The position numbers were made by a program, and so were the translations under genes. Under the pieces are notes generated by a model. It saw only the letters and a program-made list of their open reading frames with translations, made no database searches and was not told the DNA's origin. 10,638 bases of DNA from Bacillota bacterium. Lineage in GTDB: Bacteria; Bacillota; Clostridia; Acetivibrionales; DSM-1351. Every line of letters starts with the position of its first letter. Position 1 is the stretch's first letter. The stretch lies in NCBI GenBank assembly GCA_023415305.1, contig JAEZKZ010000103.1, positions 1 through 10,638 on the forward strand. Direction: 5' to 3'. Below, piece by piece: positions 6,593 to 10,638 of this stretch.

Positions 6593-7818
6593 CACTGCTC
6601 ACCTCCTATACTATACATCTCTGCCATTTGGTTAATATCACTGTAAAAACGGTTGACAACAAGCTCGTTTGTCCCTTCAAGCGCGAGAATGCGGCCGGTG
6701 AATGTCTTAATCCATGGCGACATATCTGATGAGTCAAACATTTCCTTGGTGTATAGAAAAGTATTTGTGTCAAGATGCGTAAGTACACCGCCCTGACCCT
6801 CTCTCAAGATACGATGGATGATATATTGCTCACGTTTTTCATCAATGTACAGCTTCATGCATATAACTTCCTTACGGTGTTCACCGCCAAAGCTGACTCC
6901 CCAGACCTTATCTAGATTAGTACTTAGCTTTTCTTTGATTTCAGGAGCAAAATCAATTACAACATCAGGCACAACCGATTTAATATAATCCAAACGATAA
7001 TTGAAAAAGCGGCGTTTTCGTAGCGAATACATGCATGCATATCGGCGCCCGGTTGTCGCACTGACAAATATTTTCAGCGGCAATGCATGTGTGGTCGTGG
7101 TCTTTCCGCTTCTTTCGCTTTGATTTTCAAATACTACTGATTGATTTTTGTGAATAGCTGTAAGCAATTCAAGCAAAATACCGTCCTCAAGAGTGTATGC
7201 GATATAGTGATGTTTAAACGCAAATAGGTCATTTTCAGCATTTTCGTTATCCAAAATATAACTGCCAACTTCCCCGATTGGAGCAACTCCCTGAAAAAAC
7301 TTGATTGCATCTAAGAATTCATGTGTTATGTTGATAGTTTGCGGGGCGATACCGTAGAAAAATACTTTCCCTTGTTTTTCACAAGTCATCATGCCGATTC
7401 TTACATACTCATTGCACTTTCCACGGACTGTCTGAGCATCAAAAGTGACACCACTTTTTTCGCAAATATAATCAGTAAGTGCATCCACGGCCATTTTTCT
7501 GCTTCTTAATGCGTCCAGAATATAAAAATGCAGCATAATATCATTTGAAGTAAAACTTTTAGACTTCCATGCTGCGAACAATGGATTAACAGGAATTTTA
7601 GAACTGTCCACTGATATGAAGGAGGTTTTACTGCCATCTTTGTAATCCCATTTCATATATTTCTTGAGATAACTCTCACATCGACGTTTTTCATTATCAT
7701 AGGTTCTGGCGGATTTTTTAGTGAAATCATTGCGCGACTTGAAGCCATATACATAGAAATCTCGCATATAGTCTCGGATTTTATCAAATCTTTTTATCAG
7801 TTCTGAAAACTCTGCCAT
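6592..7818 (-). CDS. WYL-domain protein, divergent WYL motif, first gene of the regulator pair
   Basis: The predicted protein has 408 residues. It opens with a coiled basic region containing SARTYDNEKRRCESYLKKYM (around 38-57), common in clostridial WYL proteins. An HTH-like segment follows at about 107-165 (DALTDYICEKSGVTFDAQTV and beyond). The WYL-like domain is near 210-285: SVVFENQS, then HALPLKIFVSATTGRRYACM. The canonical WYL triplet is not kept. A C-terminal region ends in LEGTNELVVNRFYSDINQM. The start at 7818 (ATG) is preferred over GTG at 7827 because GAGGGG lies just before it. A promoter at 7836-7864 leaves a leader of only about 11 nt. It is divergent from rtcB across roughly 110 nt, so it plausibly regulates rtcB and itself. 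Confidence 0.8.
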   Translation of the reverse strand: MAEFSELIKRFDKIRDYMRDFYVYGFKSRNDFTKKSARTYDNEKRRCESYLKKYMKWDYKDGSKTSFISVDSSKIPVNPLFAAWKSKSFTSNDIMLHFYILDALRSRKMAVDALTDYICEKSGVTFDAQTVRGKCNEYVRIGMMTCEKQGKVFFYGIAPQTINITHEFLDAIKFFQGVAPIGEVGSYILDNENAENDLFAFKHHYIAYTLEDGILLELLTAIHKNQSVVFENQSERSGKTTTTHALPLKIFVSATTGRRYACMYSLRKRRFFNYRLDYIKSVVPDVVIDFAPEIKEKLSTNLDKVWGVSFGGEHRKEVICMKLYIDEKREQYIIHRILREGQGGVLTHLDTNTFLYTKEMFDSSDMSPWIKTFTGRILALEGTNELVVNRFYSDINQMAEMYSIGGEQ

Positions 7819-7835
7819 GCCCCTCACCCAATAAT

Positions 7836-7864
7836 ATGATAATAATTATTCCTTAAAAAATCAA
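7836..7864 (-). promoter_or_regulatory. Sigma-A-type promoter of the WYL gene pair
   Basis: On the minus strand, TTGATT (7859-7864) and TATCAT (7836-7841) are separated by exactly 17 nt. A perfect 10-bp palindrome, AATAATTATT (7841-7850), sits within the spacer and touches the -10, a position where an autorepressor could bind. That role is inference. Confidence 0.5.
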
Positions 7865-7882
7865 CTTCGCAAACTTTTTTAA

Positions 7883-7911
7883 ATGAAAGCAAAATAAGTT
7901 ACTGGTAAAAT
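7883..7911 (+). promoter_or_regulatory. Possible rtcB promoter
   Basis: ATGAAA (7883-7888) and TAAAAT (7906-7911) are 17 nt apart and lie 27 nt before the rtcB start. The -10 is good and the -35 weak, as would suit an activated promoter. The ribosome binding site AAAGGAG is at 7922-7928. Confidence 0.35.
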
Positions 7912-7937
7912 TTAACCATAGAAAGGAGATGAATACA

Positions 7938-9170
7938 ATGTTTGTAATTTCAAACGAAAACACAAATGTACCTATTAAAATTTGGCTGTCAGATGAAAAC
8001 AAAATTGAGGAAAGCTGTCTTGAACAGGCGTACCACCTCGCTAATCTGCCATTTTTACATAAATGGGTTTCATTAATGCCTGATACACATACGGGCATGG
8101 GAATGCCAATTGGTGGTGTAATTGCCACAACCGGTGTAATAATTCCGAACGCTGTTGGTGTAGATATCGGATGTGGAATGGCTTTTGTCGGAACAGATAT
8201 TAAGGTCGCTGAAATTCATGAAGTTATGACCGGGAACGGTTCACTTCTTCAGGGCATTGTTGGAGACATCCTTCGCAATGTACCAGTCGGCTTTAATCAT
8301 CATAAGAATATTCAAAGTTGCACCACTCTTGATGTTGCACTTGATAATATGGATAAATATGAAGCAAATACCGAGCTTGTAGGGCAAATTGATGCTGGCT
8401 ATTATCAGATTGGGACACTTGGCGGGGGTAATCACTTTATTGAGTTACAGGAAGATAATGATGGCAATTTTGGTATAATGATTCACTCCGGCAGCCGTAA
8501 TTTTGGTAAGCAAGTATGTGACTACTTCCACAAAGCCGCCCGTGATTTAAATCAAAAATGGTATTCAAAGATTCCTGATGAATGGCGGTTGGCATTTTTA
8601 CCGGTTGATTCAAGTGAGGGTAAACAATACATTAACTGGATGAATTTAGCGCTTGATTTTGCTGCTGAAAACCGTTCTAAAATGATGTATGCAGTACGTT
8701 CAATCATCGAAAAATGGATTGGCAAATATACGAATATTAGTTTTAACTATGCTGATGAAATAAACTGCCACCATAATTATGCTGCAATTGAACATCATTA
8801 CGATAAAAATGTATGGGTTCACCGCAAAGGGGCGACCAGAGCACGACTTGGTGAAATCGCAGTTATTCCAGGTGCAATGGGTTCCTATAGCTATGTGGTT
8901 GAAGGTTTAGGGAATGAAATGAGCTTCTGCTCGTCTTCACACGGGGCAGGTCGTCAATATTCACGCAAAGTTGCAATGCAGAATTTTTCTACTGAACAGG
9001 TCATGGTCGATTTGAAAGAGCAGGGTGTTATTCTCGGGAAGCAAAACAAAGAAGACGTGGCGGAAGAAAGTCGCTTTGCATATAAGGATATAGATGTTGT
9101 AATGGAAAATCAACAGGATTTGGTTAAGCCAATCAAAAAGTTAAAGACTATAGGTGTGGTCAAAGGTTAG
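7938..9170 (+). CDS. rtcB: RNA-splicing ligase RtcB
   Basis: The predicted protein has 410 residues, the usual size for bacterial RtcB. RtcB joins RNA 2',3'-cyclic-phosphate or 3'-phosphate ends to 5'-OH ends using GTP and Mn2+. The active site is complete: VGVDIGCGM with D76 and C79, GGGNHFIEL with H166, HSGSRNFG with H183, and INCHHNYAA around 276-283. H335 in SSHGAGRQYSR is the expected guanylylated histidine. The ATG at 7938 is chosen because AAAGGAG (7922-7928) lies 9 nt upstream; an in-frame ATG at 7929 directly abuts it. The gene is divergent from two WYL regulators and precedes tRNA-like elements and an SPFH gene. A role in repairing cleaved tRNA or other RNA after toxin or stress damage is the natural inference. 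Composition is less AT-rich than the FRG-AIPR genes. Confidence 0.96.
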   Translation: MFVISNENTNVPIKIWLSDENKIEESCLEQAYHLANLPFLHKWVSLMPDTHTGMGMPIGGVIATTGVIIPNAVGVDIGCGMAFVGTDIKVAEIHEVMTGNGSLLQGIVGDILRNVPVGFNHHKNIQSCTTLDVALDNMDKYEANTELVGQIDAGYYQIGTLGGGNHFIELQEDNDGNFGIMIHSGSRNFGKQVCDYFHKAARDLNQKWYSKIPDEWRLAFLPVDSSEGKQYINWMNLALDFAAENRSKMMYAVRSIIEKWIGKYTNISFNYADEINCHHNYAAIEHHYDKNVWVHRKGATRARLGEIAVIPGAMGSYSYVVEGLGNEMSFCSSSHGAGRQYSRKVAMQNFSTEQVMVDLKEQGVILGKQNKEDVAEESRFAYKDIDVVMENQQDLVKPIKKLKTIGVVKG

Positions 9171-9216
9171 GTTTTAGGGTGTTGCAGCCTTATATACAAC
9201 TGATTTATTCTATGCT

Positions 9217-9234
9217 AAGGGATCAAAATCCTTT
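9217..9234 (+). other. Hairpin at the head of the rtcB-SPFH RNA region
   Basis: AAGGGAT, a CAAA loop and ATCCTTT form a 7-bp stem with one wobble. No T-run follows, so this is probably not a terminator. It is followed at 9241-9261 by a weaker bulged hairpin (CCGT...ACGG with AGC/GCT inside). Both may belong to the same RNA as the tRNA-like elements downstream. Confidence 0.4.
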
Positions 9235-9264
9235 GCGGTGCCGTAGCGACTAGCTTCACGGTAT

Positions 9265-9322
9265 GCCGGGTAGATCAGAAAAATGACAGACAGTGTCGGA
9301 GGTTCGAATCCTCTACCCGTGA
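9265..9322 (+). ncRNA. Minimal tRNA-like element 1
   Basis: A T-arm is clear: GGAGG, loop TTCGAAT (9303-9309), CCTCT. Directly 3' of it TACCCG (9314-9319) pairs with CGGGTA (9267-9272), an acceptor-like helix. Next to that helix TAGATCAG mimics the start of a D-arm, with TCA/TGA as its short stem. The anticodon arm is reduced to a 3-bp mini-hairpin, GAC-AGT-GTC (9289-9297). The element spans about 58 nt, too short for a normal tRNA, and ends GAAA rather than CCA. It lies 95 nt behind rtcB on the same strand. The tRNA-like module of bacterial Y RNAs such as YrlA likewise keeps the D-arm, T-arm and acceptor and loses the anticodon arm. A decayed tRNA is the alternative. Confidence 0.5.
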
Positions 9323-9437
9323 AAGGGTTAACTCAGTTGGAAGAGTATGTCTAGTTTTAGACTGAAAAGCTAAAACTCAAATGGTAAGCGAGCAGTCGCC
9401 TGAGGTTCAAATCCTCAATCAGGGAAAAGACCTTTCA
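9320..9437 (+). ncRNA. tRNA-like element 2 with long internal arms
   Basis: A textbook D-arm, ACTC...GAGT with an AGTTGGAA loop (9331-9346), is preceded by TA as in real tRNAs. A perfect T-arm, TGAGG-TTCAAAT-CCTCA, lies at 9401-9417. Between them a long hairpin pairs AGTTTTAG (9353-9360) with CTAAAACT (9370-9377). A 4-bp variable-arm-like hairpin, GCGA-GCAG-TCGC, sits at 9388-9399. There is no 5-bp, 7-nt-loop anticodon arm and no CCA. The positions where acceptor strands should lie (9322-9328 and 9418-9424) do not pair. Instead TGAAAGG (9320-9326) can close the whole unit with CCTTTCA (9431-9437), 7 of 7 pairs. It is in tandem with element 1 and may share its transcript. A decayed tRNA or a purpose-built tRNA mimic are both possible. 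Confidence 0.5.
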
Positions 9438-9680
9438 AGTCTATTCACAAATGGTAGAAATCAAAAATGTCCGGCAAGAGATGGACTGGAAACCATATCA
9501 TCTTTTGCAACGATTAGCCAGCCAGTGGTGAAAAGGATACCGTTTGTTTCAGGATTGTTCCATAACGTTCAAGTGATGAATGTACACCGGACAATGACGG
9601 AAAAACTTCAATTTTTACCCCGCGGGAAAAGCGTGGACATTTTTGATAGAAACCGAAATTAAAAGGAAAGAGGTAATAAA
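9438..9680 (+). other. Unassigned stretch before the SPFH gene; possible RNA or gene remnant
   Basis: No gene is supported here. TGTCCGG (9468-9474) and CCGGACA (9587-9593) can form a 7-bp long-range helix, consistent with structured RNA. A 26-codon frame from ATG 9451 to a stop at 9529-9531, and a second frame open to 9662, each look mildly protein-like but are out of register with each other. Neither has a ribosome binding site, so a frameshifted gene remnant is possible. AAAGGAAAGAGG (9662-9673) is the ribosome binding site of the SPFH gene. Confidence 0.3.
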
Positions 9681-10638
9681 ATGAAGATTGTTATTAATGA
9701 AAATGAACGCGGCTTTTTATTTAAGAATGGTACATATCGTAAATTGCTATTACCTGGAAAACATCATATTTACAGGTGTTTTGGAGAATCATATGCACGA
9801 ACTGATGTTGCAAAGCATGTGCAGGTTGCCAATACGGATATCGCTGTACTGTTAAAAGATAAATTATTTGCAGAAAGCGTTACAAGAATTGATGTTCCTG
9901 ATGGATTTGTCGCCATACGAATGGAGGACAGCAGAATTACAAGCACTCTACAGCCTGGAACATATTGTTTCTGGAACTGCTACCGAACTCAAAGTTTCAA
10001 ATTAATTGATATTTCAAAGCCCGAGGTAACCGATTTGACACGCGAACAGTTAATGGCTGTGCCACGCAATATGTACGCAAAAATTGAAATACCGGAAGGT
10101 GAGACAGGTTTGCTGTTTTTTGACGGCAAGCTAGAGCGCAAACTTGAAAGTGGCAGCTATTACTTCTGGAATAGTATGACGAAAATTACATGCCAGAACA
10201 TTGATATGCGTGCACAGCAGCTTGACATTGCTGGTCAGGAGATCCTGACAGCAGATAAAGTGTCGCTGAGGCTTAACTTTGTATGCACCTACAGAATCAC
10301 TGATGCAGTCAAAATCGTCAGCGATATCAGGGACTACAAAGCACAGATTTATACTATGACACAGCTTGCTCTGCGTGAATATGTCGGCAAGTTTCGTTTC
10401 GACGAATTGTTGGAGCAAAAGGACTCCATCGCCGCTTTTGTTCTGGAACAATTAAGGGCTAAACAGGACGCGTTCTTTGTGGAATTTTTCGATGCTGGTT
10501 TGAAGGATATTATTTTGCCTGGAGAAATCCGTGACATTATGAACACTGTGTTGATCGCCGAAAAAAATGCACAGGCTAATGTGATTGCTCGCCGCGAGGA
10601 GGTTGCATCTACCAGAAGCTTACTGAATACTGCTAAGT
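9681..10638 (+). CDS. SPFH/band-7 (slipin-like) protein, C-terminus beyond window
   Basis: 319 residues are visible and no stop is reached. The SPFH (stomatin/prohibitin/flotillin/HflK) domain covers about residues 140-300. It is recognisable from the VSLRLNFVCTYRITDAVK strand, the DYKAQIYTMTQLALREYVG helix and the FFDAGLKDIILPGEIRDIM stretch, and leads into an alanine-rich helix starting AEKNAQANVIARREE. The N-terminus has no membrane segment. Instead three related motifs recur: GFLFKNGTYRKLLLPGKHH (11-29), GFVAIRMEDSRITSTLQPGTY (75-95) and GLLFFDGKLERKLESGSYYF (143-162). Each is a strand, a turn and an xPG/SG-(H/Y) ending. SPFH proteins form large ring or microdomain scaffolds, usually on membranes; the RNA-repair connection is inferred only from position behind rtcB. 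The start has AAAGGAAAGAGG 7 nt upstream. Confidence 0.85.
   Translation, partial: MKIVINENERGFLFKNGTYRKLLLPGKHHIYRCFGESYARTDVAKHVQVANTDIAVLLKDKLFAESVTRIDVPDGFVAIRMEDSRITSTLQPGTYCFWNCYRTQSFKLIDISKPEVTDLTREQLMAVPRNMYAKIEIPEGETGLLFFDGKLERKLESGSYYFWNSMTKITCQNIDMRAQQLDIAGQEILTADKVSLRLNFVCTYRITDAVKIVSDIRDYKAQIYTMTQLALREYVGKFRFDELLEQKDSIAAFVLEQLRAKQDAFFVEFFDAGLKDIILPGEIRDIMNTVLIAEKNAQANVIARREEVASTRSLLNTAK

Noticed and set aside
7853..8128. 91-codon frame antisense to the rtcB start
   Set aside because: It overlaps the rtcB promoter, start and metal-site coding region; a shadow of a strongly supported gene.
9265..9424. Canonical tRNA genes
   Set aside because: The T-arms, and a D-arm in the second, are good, but no normal anticodon stem-loop can be drawn, standard acceptor strands do not pair in the second, and no CCA follows. 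They are called tRNA-like instead.
9381..9662. 93-codon open frame on the plus strand
   Set aside because: It starts inside tRNA-like element 2, has no ribosome binding site and shows no recognisable domain. Its second half might be a remnant, as noted for 9438-9680.
10131..10546. Minus-strand open frames inside the SPFH gene
   Set aside because: They are antisense to a clear SPFH domain and show no motifs of their own.
1..10638. CRISPR array
   Set aside because: No regularly spaced short direct repeats were seen; the only direct repeats are isolated pairs kilobases apart.

Overview
The window looks like low-GC Firmicutes DNA, most likely from Clostridia. The coding is AT-rich, with strong AGGAGG-type ribosome binding sites, a tmRNA 3' end that encodes CCA, short hairpin-plus-T-run terminators and clostridial-type WYL and RtcB proteins. 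No species can be named from what is visible.

The left part (1 to about 4900) reads as an ssrA-associated accessory region. The window opens inside what appears to be the 3' half of a group I intron. It is followed by the last bases of a tmRNA gene (157-173) and a perfect hairpin terminator (183-212). A small LAGLIDADG endonuclease gene faces the tmRNA (211-618, minus). Next comes a very AT-rich two-gene operon: an FRG-domain protein overlapping an AIPR-family abortive-infection protein by four bases. A SF0329-family protein of unknown function follows. A 15/16 copy of the tmRNA 3' end lies at 4743-4758, with its own terminator, and looks like the other att site of an element inserted at ssrA. 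No integrase is visible. A diverged 60-nt direct repeat (701-760 and 4838-4897) brackets the cargo.

The middle (about 4900-5610) carries a flavodoxin-like gene. It ends at a terminator identical over 31 nt to the one behind the tmRNA.

The right part (5612-10638) is a coherent locus of higher GC. Two translationally coupled WYL-domain regulators run leftward. Divergent from them runs rtcB (RNA 3'-phosphate/5'-OH ligase), then about 510 nt without a convincing protein gene, then an SPFH/band-7 (slipin-like) gene that leaves the window. The 510-nt gap holds two tandem tRNA-like elements with good GGTTCRAATCC T-arms but no normal anticodon arm, and neither encodes CCA.

The most interesting inference is that the right part is an RNA-repair cassette: WYL sensors, RtcB, tRNA-mimic RNAs and an SPFH protein. 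It would be analogous in layout to the proteobacterial rsr-yrlBA-rtcBA operon, in which Y RNAs with tRNA-like modules sit beside rtcB. The FRG-AIPR pair is the second candidate, as a defence module carried on the ssrA island.
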